Assembly (NCBI RefSeq): GCF_019649055.1
Contig: NW_026570290.1
Span: forward strand, 62,001-126,000
Source of the DNA: Paramacrobiotus metropolitanus
Lineage: Eukaryota; Tardigrada; Eutardigrada; Parachela; Macrobiotidae
DNA length: 64,000 nt
Reading direction: 5' to 3'
Positions within the stretch are counted from its first letter, which is position 1. The number at the start of each line of letters is the position of its first letter. The notes under the pieces are model-generated. The model was not told the origin of the DNA. It ran no database searches and worked only from the letters and a program-made list of their open reading frames with translations. The position numbers and the translations under genes were made by a program. Shown piece after piece: positions 1 to 12,160 of this stretch.

Positions 1-1297
1 TGGTCGCTCATCCGCAGCACCTGCAGCCCGTAACAGCAGCGCCCCGTCAACACGGCCGCCATGCCGCGGATGCCCGTGCCCCGCAACGCGTTCTCCGACA
101 GATCCAGCAGCCGCAGACGGCATCCGGAGCGCGCTATGCCCGCGGCCAGGGATTCCTAGGGAAAGGCAGGCATCTAATACATGAACACGCAAACCCGCGA
201 CAAGCATTTTAAAAAAATGAAAATGACTGTAAAAAACCGGTTTGTTTACTGTACGATAGTTGTACGTAAAAATAATTGTTTTATTACATTGAAAATCAAA
301 TCACAAAAAAATTTGTCTATAAATCGGTTAATTATGCAATAGCAATCTCTAATAAACTGTGAAAAATGAGGAACGACAAATGAGATGAACTAAAAAAGAA
401 CAGAGAAACAGCACTGAAAACAAACAAAATCCTCAGAAACTGCGTGAAATAATTGGATTTTCCAATTTAAAATTACGATAGTACGCATAAATTGGTCAAC
501 GAAAAAATAAGAAATTCATGATAAAATGTTTTAATGCAGCATTATATTAAGTACGCTGTATTAAAAAATAATTCTCAAATTCCACACAATCAATCACTAA
601 CACAAGTTACACAACAACGATGACATTTTTCCTGCGTATTGTCGAAAATTCAGCAAAAAGATATTTTTGTACATACCAGGCACTGTACCACTTCATCGAT
701 ATCGCGGCCTTTGAACGCGGCAACCATATGAAGTTCCTGAAAAGCAGAACTTCAATGTTCACCCTGCGGTTTAAATGGTAGAAATGCGGAATTTAAAAAT
801 GCGGATTATATAACATTATGCTGGTATTTCACACTTAATTATCGACAGATATTTCCATATCGAATTTTCTCTGACTCTATTTGCAATGATTTCGAAGCAT
901 TTATCATCGACCGAATGTTTCGTTCGGTCTGCGGCATAAAGCCAAAAAACAGAGGAAATATTGTCCCGCATTTGTACGGGATACCTTGAGTTCTCCGCAG
1001 TTCGCCATTGCATTGCCAATAACTTTGGCCACCTCTTTCCCGATGCTGATATTCCCGCGATCGCTCAAATGCACTACTTCAACATTCCTGGATGCGGGGG
1101 GTTGTAATGCAGCCAGAAATTGTGGAACTAGGTAAAAACATCGTTAATTACGCAGCACAGAACCAATCGATCAGGATCAATGAAGGGGACAAATCGAGCT
1201 TACTCTGATCGGGGCTTTCCAGTTTAAACCGCGAGGGATCACTGGGTTTGTCCGTTTTCAGCGGAATAAAGTGATCCTGAAGGCTGACAGTCGACAT
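1..1297 (-). CDS. RanGAP1: Ran GTPase-activating protein (RanGAP), 5' part; runs off the window start
   Basis: RanGAPs stimulate GTP hydrolysis by Ran in the cytoplasm and so power nucleocytoplasmic transport. Four exons join in phase: 1204-1297 (ATG at 1297), 985-1127, 677-736 and 1-155; introns are 76, 248 and 521 bp with GT-AG ends (acceptors TTTTTACCTAG, CTGCTTTTCAG, CTTTCCCTAG). The N-terminal leader is followed by leucine-rich repeats. Residues HMVAAFKGRDIDEVVQCL align with the stretch of animal RanGAP1 that contains the conserved F-x-GR motif, and the last exon has the LRR pattern CRLRLLDLSENALRGTGI. Exon order matches RanGAP1 repeat order. The acidic region and any SUMO-binding tail lie outside the window. 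What is seen: exons, phases and LRRs. What is inferred: RanGAP rather than another LRR protein of the RNase-inhibitor class. Confidence 0.75.
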
Positions 1298-1987
1298 ATT
1301 TGCGGCAGGTATCGTCGCAGAATTTTTACTCGAGAGAAAGGGAGAAAAGGCTTCGAAGAATCACCACAATCCGACTAGCAAGTCAGCAACAAACCACTGT
1401 AAAAAGCCTGAAGTTTGAACTGGCAGTTATTAGTTTTGTCATCAAGCGGAGACTGTGCACTTGTGCAGTGCAAATGGAAGTAAGCGTCACGAGCCGAGGT
1501 TACACATTCCGTGCAATACAGTTCTCCCTGGTGAATTTTGTTGGCTTTTCTTGTGGAATACTGTATTCCGAATACAGTCAAAATCTTTCCTGAATGCAAT
1601 GAAGTCTGAATGGTGTTATAAATTTAAAACGACATATTCGGAACAAATAACTGAAAGCTGCCGTTACGAATACAGACACCTTAAAATTTCTCGTTCTTTT
1701 TAGGTGCATTATACCGTAAATGCATAATATGGAAATTATGGACGCCGGCGGTGTTCTACATTATGTACTTATGGTTCTGTTTTACGCGTATCGGTGCTCT
1801 ACCATGTTCCGCAGAAGTACTGGGCTTACCAGTAAGTTGGTTTTGCGTTACGAGCAACAGCTATTAATAAAAATAAGCATTATTCACGGTTTTCATCGGT
1901 ACCCTTCTACTGTAATTCAAGTACTTACAAGTTACAACAGCAAGTTTTACATTTTACAAGTTTGCATCAGAAGCGTACCAGTGAAAA
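1298..1987. other. Intergenic, upstream of RanGAP
   Basis: AT-rich DNA with several short overlapping open frames on both strands but no splice-supported exon or recognisable protein. It should contain the RanGAP promoter. I could not pick out a convincing TATA box or initiator. Confidence 0.5.
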
Positions 1988-2173
1988 TGTGAAGTTATAT
2001 TGATTAACTAAACGCGTTCAAGCGTTTAACCATTTCAGTTCCCCAGATTGCTAAAGCAGAAATCAGTTTTATTGTAAAACTAAAATGTATGCTTTAGCAC
2101 GCTTTTTGCGAATTCAAATGGTTAAACGCTTGAACGGGTTTTGCTCACCAATACTATATAGCTTAACTTCACA
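1988..2173. mobile_element. Foldback (MITE-like) palindromic element
   Basis: A 186-bp imperfect palindrome. Outer arms TGTGAAGTTA (1988) and TAACTTCACA (to 2173) enclose a perfect 21-bp inverted pair (2015-2035 and 2116-2136, CGTTCAAGCGTTTAACCATT plus one base) and an inner pair GCTAAAGCA/TGCTTTAGC. The three nested tiers, non-coding content and intergenic position fit a small non-autonomous DNA transposon. No target duplication was established. Confidence 0.55.
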
Positions 2174-2948
2174 TAATGTACAGTCAGTATGTACAATATG
2201 TGTGTACTGTGTACGCTATTCGGTCTCTTGAACTTATGCTGCAGAATGATGCAGATGCATTACCAAAATCAGGTTAATAGTATGTCTCTGGAATTTAAAG
2301 ATGCAGTGTTTTCAATTTTCCTGAATTTAAGTTTAGCGTTAAATGCTGAAGTTTCATGTCAATGAACATAAGCACAATATCTGTCGATCTGCTTCATTCG
2401 ATTTATATTCTGACCGTGGCTTATAAGTTGCAAAATAACCTTTCGATTGTTCTAGGGGGCTGTTATACAAATGATATCGATGAAATATATTAACCATCAT
2501 GTACGTACATACTTTATAGTTTATACAAATTGATTTAAGATCAGTACGTATACTTATATTATACAGTCGTGCACTTACTGGTTAGTCATACCACAATTAA
2601 CAAGTTAGCCCTTCAGTGCCAGATTGAACACCACAAATTGCTTTTAATAAGCACCTCCATTTAGATCTTGCACGAATATCACTGCCGATACTTGTAATTT
2701 TGTACGTACATGTATGTATACGCATTCTGTCGACGTGTTTCTTTTTTCAGCCATCAATTATAAAAAATGGCCTATTGGACGGGAAACAGAAAACAGAATA
2801 ACCTTAATAAATCATGTATCCAGATAACAAAATCATAAGCATAATAAAACTTAAGCTGAGAATTTTTGGAAAGGTCAACGAATGAACACAGATCGTGATG
2901 CGCTCCTAACATTGTCAGACTGCACAATGATTCCCGTCGTATATTTAT
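2174..2948. other. Intergenic / 3' flank
   Basis: AT-rich, no supported gene. It is the 3' flank of the Gly/Tyr-rich gene. An AATAAA on the minus strand overlaps that gene's stop codon (plus-strand TTTATT at 2944-2949) and could serve as its poly(A) signal. Confidence 0.4.
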
Positions 2949-3694
2949 TTATCCATATGGAGCAGCGCCACCGGGGTAGCCTCCGGCGGCGCCGGGATAT
3001 CCTCCTCCATTATACCCTCCGTAACTTTGCGCCGGGCCGTTGCCATAGACCAACGGTTGGCCGTAATACGTCTGGACGGCGTACGGGACATTGGGCAACG
3101 CCCCGCCCAGGTAGGGCTGGGCGTAGGAGCCGGGCAGCGGTGTGCCGTAGGGCGCGCCACCGTACCCGCCATATCCACCATAAGGAGGTTGACCGTATGC
3201 TCTAACAGCACACAATACAAATCACATCAACGGGCATTCGTGAAAAAGAAATTAAGACCACCGACATACCCGACTGCTCCGTAGGCTGGCTGCTGATTAT
3301 ATCCATATGTCCCGCCGTAGTTGGAGACGTTATAAGTGGCGGTGAAGTTGGCGCTGAGGTTGGTGTCGGTGAAATTGACCGGTAGATAGGAGGACTGGAC
3401 CGCGCTGAGGATGTAGTTGATGAGAGAGGTATTAGCCACCGTCGATAGACACGGATTGTACCCATACGGCGCATACGACGGTGACGGTCCATAGATCTGC
3501 TGAGCATAGGTAAAGGGCTGCCCCTGCGGACAGGGTGGCCCACCATAGCCGCCGCCGTAAGGCGGCCCCCCGCCGGGATATTGGGAATCCACACTGGGCA
3601 GCCAGCTCCCCAGTATGAGCGCCCAAAAGGTCACGACATTTCGTAAGCATTGAGAGGTGGCTTGTTGAGCGAGTAGCGAGTCAGTCAGCAACAT
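2949..3694 (-). CDS. Secreted Gly/Tyr/Pro-rich protein
   Basis: Two exons, 3270-3694 and 2949-3201, joined by a 68-bp GT-AG intron (donor GG|GTATGT, acceptor CTGTTAG) with matching phase, give 225 residues. The N-terminus has a hydrophobic run (VVTFWALILGSWLPSVDS) that fits a signal sequence after a longer than usual leader. The mature part is rich in Gly, Tyr and Pro (GGGYGG, YGGYGG and PYG repeats), has two cysteines and several N-glycosylation sequons (NTS, NFT, NLS, NVS). Such low-complexity GY-rich proteins are often cuticular or adhesive matrix components. I recognise no catalytic domain and no named family. The start is the only Met in the frame; an additional upstream exon cannot be excluded. 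Confidence 0.7.
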
Positions 3695-4232
3695 TGTCCG
3701 TTAGAACAGGCAGCCTCTTAGTTGTCGATGGTCACTGTTTTGATTACCGTATATCCATGCAGCTGCTTTTTTTGCGCGATACAGCAGCCTGATTTTGGCC
3801 CCATGCGACCGTTCAGGCTTGGCCGATGGCCCTGCACAACAGCGCCATTTGACCGCTGTTGCCGCGAATTACTACCGCGCTGTCCGCACCGATCGGCCGT
3901 GTACCGTATATCGAATACAGATTTTCCTGCCAGATAGACGACGCACATGTGCCATCTGCAGCATTTTGCGTCCACGATTATGCAGAGCGGATAACCATGA
4001 GGATGCATTAGGAAGGCAAATTATTGTAATGTGCCAGCAGTTAATTCCTTGTTAGTTTCGACTTCTGCTGAACTAACCATGCTTACACTAATTTAGGCCG
4101 CCCAAGTAATACCGGTGAGTTGCTTATCGTATGCTAAATTACAGTACCTCTAGCATAGTATCATTCCACTGCATGTGTCGGCATAAAAACTGACCGTGAC
4201 CGTGGAAGCATGCTGAACGCCTCATCGTGAAA
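3695..4232. other. Intergenic, probable promoter of the Gly/Tyr-rich gene
   Basis: Short open frames exist on both strands but lack splice sites or protein-like composition. No gene called. Confidence 0.4.
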
Positions 4233-4432
4233 TTATTCCACCCTGTCGTCGGCTTTGATTATGTAGTTTGCAAATGGCTGCTGAATGCTGATTTCAACCG
4301 TGTGCATTAGCACTCCCATACAGCTACATTGTCCGTATTCCAATGTAGTTATGTGATCCACTAAACTGGCGGCAGTTACAATGTCGCCGTTACCGTTGTT
4401 GGCGGCATTTGTTATTGAAAGTGTACCAACAA
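4233..4432 (-). CDS. Possible terminal coding exon, unrecognised
   Basis: An open stretch ending in a stop at 4233 follows a candidate acceptor (ACAAATATAG at about 4433). Its composition looks more protein-like than neighbouring frames (GTLSITNAANNGNGDIVTAA, then SLVDHITTLEYGQ). I found no upstream exon that joins it convincingly, so it may be an orphan or relic exon, or chance. Confidence 0.22.
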
Positions 4433-4847
4433 CACTATATTTGTACTCGTACCCACAATGAATTACACGCAAAATCGTTCGTTCTTTTTCCAGCATTATG
4501 TTAAAAGTGAATGCGTCAAAAGTGCAGTAATACGTTCGTTGAAACTAATCGATTTCTTTAGATTTCTTAGATTTTTTATATTTCAATTTTTTACCAGAAT
4601 AACATCAGTACGAGAAGTATTGGGTGCTGTGAAGCATGTCATCCTACCCAGAATGATTAGGGTGGCGAATCGCGTTCCGCATTTAAACAATTCGCATGCC
4701 AAGAATTGAGAAAATATGGCATGTTTTTTTTAGAAAAACTATCACGCATGACGCATCAGACTATACCATCGCATCTAAGCCGATTTATCAGTTATGAACT
4801 ATGCTGTAAAACAGCATAGGTTCGTTACACCTATTAAAAGCGCAAAG
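4433..4847. other. Intergenic between the possible exon and MAM gene A
   Basis: AT-rich with no supported feature. Confidence 0.4.
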
Positions 4848-6757
4848 CTAGTAGTGAGTGACGAATTCCACTACCATCTCAGCATAGTTCCGGTAATCTG
4901 TCACACGTACTGACCCCACGGGCCTTTGAGGAACATCATAGTAGAAATAGTAGGTGCCAATGTAATCGTCATAATTTCCCGCAGGGTCAATATCGACAGC
5001 GCTAATCGAAACAGCGGCACGTGAACCCCGTAGTACGGTTCCCGTGGTGCTGACATATGATGGAAGGTATACTGTATTCGAATCATCCGGAGCGCGGTAG
5101 CTTTGACTTTCATACCTAAAATTGTAAAACAATCGCTGATATTTTATGGCTTAATACGCCTTTCTGCTTAACCGGAAAGCAACGTAAGCTAATTTACTTT
5201 GCCTGGCCAGTATGATCGGCCCAGTTGTACGATATGCCAAAATTCATATCACATTCTCCGCGAATCCCCACCCACGGGTCACAGTCTTTGCTTCGGCTAA
5301 AGCTGATTACACGCATAGTCAATGCCATCGTAGGCGTTGGCGTGGTTGTCGTAGTGGTACGAGTGGTGGTGCGTGTGGTGGTGCGGGTAGTGGTGGGCCT
5401 GGTAGTGGTAGTTGTCTTTGTGGTGGTGGTAGGGGTGGCTGTAGTGGTGGTGGTAGGAGTAGTGGTAGATGTGGTGGTGGTTGTCGTGGTTGGCGTTGTT
5501 GCAGTTGTCGTCGGAAAGCAATTGGTATCCTCAGCCAGCTCCACTGCAAACAGTTCCAGACAATTATGGATTTGTGTTAGTATCAACCGGTGCTGCAATT
5601 GTTGATGTATTGCACAGCATGAGAATGACCTCATGTTTTGTATTGCCAAAGTGATGTCTATAAGTTGCTGCGCTAGACTAGATCTTGGTTCTTCAAACCA
5701 GTTTTAAAACAAAATCTTTTCTACGCCAATTAATTAGTATTAAAATAAATTAAATTTTATTCTAATAAAGCAAAGACTAATAAAACACAATTCCTGGTCC
5801 CTAAGTCAACAACTTGTGTTCTGACTCTAGGATTAGGGCATAGTTGTACATACTATCTCGTACGTATTTTGAGCATTCAACTTACTATTTTCTTGTTTCC
5901 AATCAATCAAAGTACGAAGTTTTATGAAATCATCAAAAATGATTTTTTACAGATAAATCTAGCAAAATAGCAAAACTTAAGTTTACCTTTTCTGGCAGTT
6001 ATTCCGGACAGGCCAATCGATGAGACACAAGCATGGAACGCCGAAAAGCGCAGTTGGTATACTTCGTCTTCCTGTACGATGACCTCATGCATTGTCCATT
6101 CATCGCGTGGACTAAATGCGGACCAAACCGTGCGCAATTCGCGGCCGTAAGCTGTTACGGTTGCTAAGGTCACTTTGGCTCGCGGCTCTTCTTGTGAATC
6201 GATTCTGTACCAGAACTGTAATCGGACCGGCTGTCCATCCGCCCACAAACCGCCTTTGCTCAGATAAATTGCGGTGCGGCTCGAGCCGCTGTCCTGCACG
6301 GCACTGCACGCCGAAAATAGTGTTTTCTTTGCTGAAAAATTGCCATGTTAGTACAAATATTAATGGTACACTAGTATTCTAGCAGCAAGTAATGAGAAAT
6401 CATTAAAACCGTACAAGCATCCGATAGTTCCGGAGGATGCGTTCCTGCTATGAAATTACTGTCGCCCTGGGGTCGTTCCCAGGTTGTTGAGTTAACATAG
6501 TCAGTTAAGTAGGCGTACACATTCCACCGACAACACGCAGGGTTTTGCGAAAGGTCATATGGGCAAACGAAGGACTGGTCATATGGGTTGGAAAGCTTTA
6601 GCGTTCCCGGCGAAATTCGTCCTTCCGGTGGTGAGGCATTTCCCAAGTGTACTAGTGCCCAACGTAAAGGTCAAAATAATCGGCAGTTCAGTATTGAAAT
6701 TGTGTAATGAACGAGTCACTTACCACAGGTAATAAACATCCATAAATATCGTTCCAT
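4848..6757 (-). CDS. MAM gene A: secreted MAM domain + Thr-rich linker + C2-like C-terminal domain
   Basis: Five exons (6724-6757, 6415-6651, 5987-6331, 5198-5543, 4848-5115) join in phase to 409 residues. A short hydrophobic start (MERYLWMFITC) fits a signal peptide. Exons 2-3 form a MAM domain, about residues 33-205: it opens with CP..L...CCRWN and ERPQGDSNF, then RLQFWYRI, a tryptophan-rich core and a YQLRF strand; MAM domains are extracellular adhesion modules. Exon 4 gives an uninterrupted Thr-rich, probably O-glycosylated linker of about 60 residues. The C-terminal part (SRSKDCDP, then ISAVDIDP....DDYIG) resembles the pattern of the C2-like N-terminal module of Notch ligands, but weakly. 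Donor T|GTACGG after exon 2 is non-optimal, yet shared with gene B. Paralogue of MAM gene B; 3' exons are equal in length to the base. Confidence 0.8.
5325..5512 (-). repeat. ACN trinucleotide tract coding for the Thr linker of MAM gene A
   Basis: On the plus strand this reads as GTGGTGGTAGT-type triplets. On the coding strand it is nearly pure threonine with occasional Pro, Ser, Arg and Ala. The same place in MAM gene B holds only about 22 codons, so the length difference between the paralogues (409 versus 373 residues) comes almost entirely from this tract. Confidence 0.8.
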
Positions 6758-6840
6758 CGTTCTTTACTGCTGTAACGTAAAAATCAAAGGCCACGCTTTT
6801 CTTGGAGCATTGCAGGATAGTGCATTAGCAGAAGAAGAAA

Positions 6841-7000
6841 ATTGGTAGTGAAAATGCAGTTTGCTGAGCCGAGGGGTTTTATGCACGCGCGCGGTTTGAT
6901 CAAAATGCTCTTGATAAGACTTGATGAGATCAGAGCCAAACCTTGTTTAGCGATTGTTTGCGCCATCCTTATCGTTAACTTTACCGGAATTTCTGTTTGT
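6841..7000 (-). promoter_or_regulatory. 5' flank conserved between MAM genes A and B
   Basis: Upstream of the start codon, this stretch aligns with 27600-27760 upstream of MAM gene B: shared runs include GTGAAAA.GCAGTT, GCGGTTTGATCAAAA/GCGGCTTGATTAAAA, TTGATAAG.CTTGA and the following CCATCCTTATC-like segment. Both lie the same distance from their start codons. This may be promoter conserved by selection or simply flank duplicated with the gene. Confidence 0.5.
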
Positions 7001-7050
7001 TGGTTTGTTTTCTACGTTGTGCACTTCCTATCACAAAACCAATATATTAC

Positions 7051-7589
7051 GAAATAGGAAAACAGAGCTACTTGTGAGCAAATCGTTCTACTTGTCGCAG
7101 TGAATGTACTCTGTAGGTGACGATAATATTGAAAGTACAGTATTTGAAAACGTGGACAACAAAAGACTTGGCAATGTAAAAACAGAAATAAAATCAGGTT
7201 TTGGTGATGTTACGACAGAGCTGTCTGAAATTTATGGGATCATGTCCTTTGAATGTCGAAACGTTATAGATTCAAGTGCGACACAATCCATGTAATTTTA
7301 TGTACAATAAGGTAAACATAGTGAACACGCTACACATTATTTTGTTTTTTGTCTATCTTTTCGGGATCTGCACATTTATAATGTTCAAACCCGTCGTAAC
7401 CTAAAATTCCTACTCGTATTTATTCAGTGCGGGATACGACTTGAAATTACGAGTATTTAGATTACTACGTAATATTACCTACTCTACGATCTGTAGGCTG
7501 TTTATAGATATGTGGTATTATGTACAGACTGTGCGTTCTGGTAATCGTGATTTCTAGATCGGCAGGGTTACAACACTACATCGGAAATG
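7051..7589. other. Intergenic
   Basis: No supported gene. A 63-codon open frame near 7104-7295 has no recognisable features. Confidence 0.4.
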
Positions 7590-9990
7590 CCTGACTTTTC
7601 CCGAATACCGATTTACCGAAAGAATCTGTGAACGTTTCCCGCATCGCGGGCGTTTTCATTGGGATACACTTTTTGCGCTTTTTTTAATTGTGATACAGGG
7701 ATGATGGGACAACAAGCTAAAAATACATATCGGTAGAAGATACAAATAATTAACAATGTCCTTTTGTGCTTTTCGTATTGAAATTTTCTTGGTGCACTCT
7801 ATCGTGCTCTCGCGCTATGTCGCTCTGTTTCTTACAAGTTGACCGTATAATCAAATAAAGATTGAGCTAGTTCAAACCTTTTTACCGAATGTAAAAATTT
7901 AAATTTGCATTACCTGTACTCAGAAATTGTTACTGAGACTGTTTTAATGGAACCATAGATTGTTTACTTTATGTATGAATAATGCCGGTTCATAATCATG
8001 ACGGTTTACTTTAGGTGCAGCCGGAAAGCTGTTGCGGTATCGCAAAACGCTCAGACAGTGCCAGTTTACATAGTTAAGGATGCGTCTGGCAACATTCGCG
8101 TTCTTATCTCTGACAATCCTTGTGCTTATACGTATTAACGGTCGTCATCGATAAGTTGTGCAAGGAATGAGAACTTATGTAAGTCACCAAGGATAAGAGT
8201 TAAACATACCGGCTCGCAATATTCTATTCGGAAAGTAAATCAGCTTGCTTTCTAGAGTAGTTATAGCATCTCAGTACTAACAGTGCAATACAGCACCTAC
8301 ATAATATTAAGTGGGTGGTTGATTTCAGTTGATTTCAAGAAGGTGGCAACTCTTACACCGATAGAGTCATGCATACGAATGATACGATGACACGGGTGAT
8401 TATATGTTTGATACCCCCTTTATGAAGTCGACTATGCAGTACGCACAAAAGTTCTCGGCTTTCTGCTAGCTCAACATACGAGTACATGTTATACAAACTA
8501 TGCACAAACTACAAATCGCGGCGTGAACCTAAAGTTCTCGTAAATAAACTTTAGGTTTACGCCGTCCTCCCTAGCTCCAAAGAAGAAAACATTGTTGATT
8601 GGCAGTTCGACAACGAAACGTCCAAAAACTAAGCAAAAAGTAAAACGAATTCAGCTAAAACAGTGGTAGAGAGTTAATGAAAGCTTCGTCATGAACCACT
8701 ACTCTAGATTGCCTAGGAGGAAACGACTGGAGCGTTGGAATGGTGGGAAGAAAAACACGGTGACGGCGAAATTAAATGGAACTTACTGCACCCGTTTGCA
8801 TTCTTTTTAATGGTCAAGTGACATGAACAATAGTTTACAGAAATGAATACTTCAAGTTGCTTTTGCATATCTTGGATATAATTCGTCACTTGAAGGAAAT
8901 CATACCCAGCCAGCTTAATAAGGAAGTAAACAACCACTTACGTTATCAACTTCTCTATGGTATTCGTGGGTTGGTGGTTATGAGTTTTACCGTAATTATT
9001 CAATTATACGAGTATATCACGCTTCAGTGATTGCAAATACAAACAATTAAACCACTAAAAACGGGAATTGTGCTCACCCACAATATTCGACGAATTTTGA
9101 TTCCTAAAATAAATTGTTTATTCGTTGGACTTTACAGCAGTGCGCATGCGGGATCGTGTGACAAGGATGGCCTTCTTTGACTGAAACATGATGCGCCCTG
9201 TCCTAATTTTTACGCACAAATTACAACAAGGATACACAGATAAAGACATACTACATATACTCTGTAGAGTAGGTAGCGTTTCATATTAACAGTAAAGCAA
9301 CATCGGTGCTAGGCAGTAAATCACGGGAGTTTTTTTTATTTTTGAATGGAACACGGTTTACTTTGCAGTTGATTCGTGGCAGGTTGGCGAAGAAGCTAAC
9401 GCAAATTTAATAACTGCCGAATATTTCTATTTCCATCAAAGAATCATGAATTCCTACTTCCCGTTGTGTTGTCTCCCAAGATATGCAGCACTCGGGGTGT
9501 TTGATTGTAACTAACTTTAAAAGTAGGGATGATAAAAGCAGGGAAATAGTTAAACGAAATACAGATCTGAATATTCGGGGTGATAGCTGATTTTGTGACA
9601 ACGAAACTTTTTGTGAGCTGCCGGAAACAGCGAAACGGTGTAATGCTGCGACTTTCAAAAAAGATAGAAATGCATTAAGGTCAGCTACAACTGACGAGCA
9701 AAACTACAGTAAGACCCAATGTACAGCGGTTGGCATTTTTTATGTGCGAACTTATGACAGAATTATCTATTATCACACCATTTCAAACGGAAGGATTTAT
9801 AATAATTTATCGATACAAGTACGACGTAATAATCCAATTATTCCGCTGGTCATACGGTCCGGTTATACGGTTATTATTATAATCCACGGTCCGCACGGTT
9901 TACGCAATGTCCGCAATATCACAAATAAAATTTCTGAAACTGCTTGCAATGCGCTTTTATAATATATTTACGGACAGCACACGCAGTGAC
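7590..9990. repeat. Long dispersed repeat, copy 1 (diverged)
   Basis: About 2.4 kb that aligns, with many substitutions and small indels, first with 12505-13340 (shared AGATACAAATAATTAACAAT, CTTATCTCTGACAATCCTTG) and then with 14745-16560 and 20455-22255 (shared AAACACGGTGACGGCGAAAT, AAACGGAAGGATTTATAATA). Contains a hairpin, GGCGTGAACCTAAAGTT pairing with the AACTTTAGGTTTACGCC arm, at 8519-8563. It has no recognisable transposon protein. One short minus-strand frame (9407-9658) is kept in truncated form in the other copies, but this could reflect DNA similarity only. It may be an old segmental duplication or a non-autonomous element. Confidence 0.65.
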
Positions 9991-10501
9991 TCCATTTTTG
10001 TTGGATTAGGCCTTATCAATCTTTGCACAGAGAAATGACTTTCAAGAAAATTTTAGTCCATGCTTTCACGGTTGTCGCTTGGATTTTAATTTGTGAATTT
10101 TGACGGTTTGCTAAATGCAGTTACCAATTAAGAAGGCATCGCTATACACTTACCTGACCACATTAAAGTACTTCGTTACAAAAAACAACGCGCAACGACT
10201 ATTAAGCTCATTATCTCGGCAGAGAAATGGCACAATTAACGAGTACAATGCTATACAGATGATAATTCATGCATTAGGAAAGCGCATCAATTACACTACC
10301 GTGCGTTGTACCGTTCAGCCAACGTTCTGATTATCCTAATCTTTGATATTTATCTTCCATCGGCAAACACGGCTATTGTTCGAATTAGCTTGCATCTGAT
10401 ACACGGTGAAATTTTTTTGTTAAGTGCATTTTTGTTGCTTGTCGATCATATTAATTTTGCCTTTACCGTGGTTTTCAATTTTCATGCTTGCGGTTAGAAG
10501 G
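9991..10501. other. Intergenic, upstream of the lipocalin gene
   Basis: AT-rich; presumably holds the lipocalin promoter. No clear core element seen. Confidence 0.35.
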
Positions 10502-12160
10502 ATGGTGCGCTACGGCTGTATATTGGGTAGGCGAGCAACAGGATTACAAAAGATGATATTTTTTTAAAACTTTTAATTGTGCACCTGTAGTTTAAATCAC
10601 GATCAGCTGTTTAATTTTTCTTTAGCAGGAATATCTGCTCTTCTGGCTGCGACTGAGGGACAGCAGCAATCGACGTGTGCAACATTCAAAGGTTGCGGCA
10701 TTCCCGTCGTCGTCAACACCGTAAACAATCCCGATCCCTTTAAGGTACGCATGTACTACGTAATCCATATAATTGAAACACCAGATAACTGAGGAAATAG
10801 AGCGCTTATAGGATCTCATGCGCCTGCCATTTCTCGGCTAAACTGTGTCCGTGCAGTTGAATTTGACGCTTATATGAGCATACTTAAGGGACAAGGAACA
10901 CTCTGACCAGCAACAAATGATCGGAACTGTCACAAAATAATTCCTTCTGAATGTACCGAAGCTGATTCTGACTGTTCTAAAGCGCAGAGCTATAATAACT
11001 TAAACATACATACATACTGCTGCAACGCCCTGCTCCAGCCGTTGCACGGTAGCAAAGTGCAGCATGCGTGAGGGTACGCTGTCACTGCCATTATGGTCAC
11101 CTCCTTTATACGTATGTAAATCCCATGATGTTATTAAATCCAAAAACAATGCATCGCTTACACTTTTACAGTATGACGGAACCTGGTACATGTACCGGCA
11201 AACCGGCTCCTACACCATTAACCAAATCTACAATCTTGTAACACTGAAGAGGCGTACTGCATTTCCATTCAGCAATACGGTGGCAGTGGCATTTTATATT
11301 GAAATAGCACATTATAACAGCCCCAACGATACTCAGTGCGTTCAGCGCTACTTTGCCGGTATGTGTGCTGTAAACGGACAGTGTCTTGGAAAAGCTTATT
11401 CATCCCTAGATGGCTATGTTCCTGGTAAGTGTCATATAAAATAGGATTAGAGGCTCTAGTAAAGGCATTTTATTGGAAAAGCCTAAATTCAAAATTTCCT
11501 GTGAGTGCGAAGACACAGTTGTAAATGTCCAAAAAGACCGGTCGTTTTGGACGGTTACACACGGTATACCATAATTATAATTTCATGCACCTTGCGATGT
11601 CTCCTTGTGAAGGCTGCTTTTGAGAATTTCAGATGGTAGCGAAAAGAATTGCCTGACTTTGCTTAGACAGGCCCTGCCCCTGAAAAATAAACACAAGCAT
11701 TACTTTCGCGATTGAATACGTAGTTGCCAGAAAACTAGTGACTGTGGCGATGGGTCTTTGTTATACTCGGCTGTAGTACAGAAATTATCTAAAATTGATT
11801 CCTTTTGGCTGATTCTTTTTAGCTGCCAGCGACTTTAGCTTGCTGTACGGGGATCCCGAGGATTTGTATGTTGTGTACGTATGCGTCAAGCCCAACTACA
11901 AGACCGGTATGTGCGACAGTCCCTTCTTCTCTGTCGTCATCCGCACCCGACCGGATCTTTTGACCGCTGCCAAGAGTAAATCCATAGATGATATCGTCGA
12001 TTCCATACTGGCTCCCTATTGTATTTCAACGGCAGATATTCCCCTGCAGATCCACAATCACAGCGTGTCGTACTGTCCCCAATTGGACAACCTTCCTCCT
12101 TGCATTCAAGGGGTTATAACCGGCCTCACAAATGATGTCGCAAACACTATTAGTAACTAA
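10502..12160 (+). CDS. Secreted lipocalin-family protein
   Basis: Lipocalins are eight-stranded beta-barrels that bind small hydrophobic ligands outside cells. Four exons (10502-10526, 10629-10744, 11172-11424, 11823-12160) join in phase into 243 residues. The start MVRYGCILG is split by the first intron, and exon 2 completes a signal peptide ending near residue 19. Diagnostic elements: the G-x-W motif (YDGTWY, residues 48-53) after an N-terminal Cys and Pro-Phe; a later YVVYVC strand (147-152), the usual position of motif 2; and an Arg-containing strand VVIRTRP (169-175) at motif 3. Several conserved cysteines (32 region, 152, 162 and C-terminal pair) would form disulphides. It has no nearby paralogue. 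The ligand cannot be inferred. Confidence 0.8.

Noticed and set aside
5225-5605. Long plus-strand frame rich in Val and a second rich in Gly opposite the Thr linker
   Set aside because: They are the reverse reading of the ACN tract of MAM gene A, which has full splice and domain support on the minus strand.
9407-9658. Minus-strand frame partly shared by three repeat copies
   Set aside because: The shared part follows DNA similarity and the copies differ by a frameshift; not enough for a gene call.
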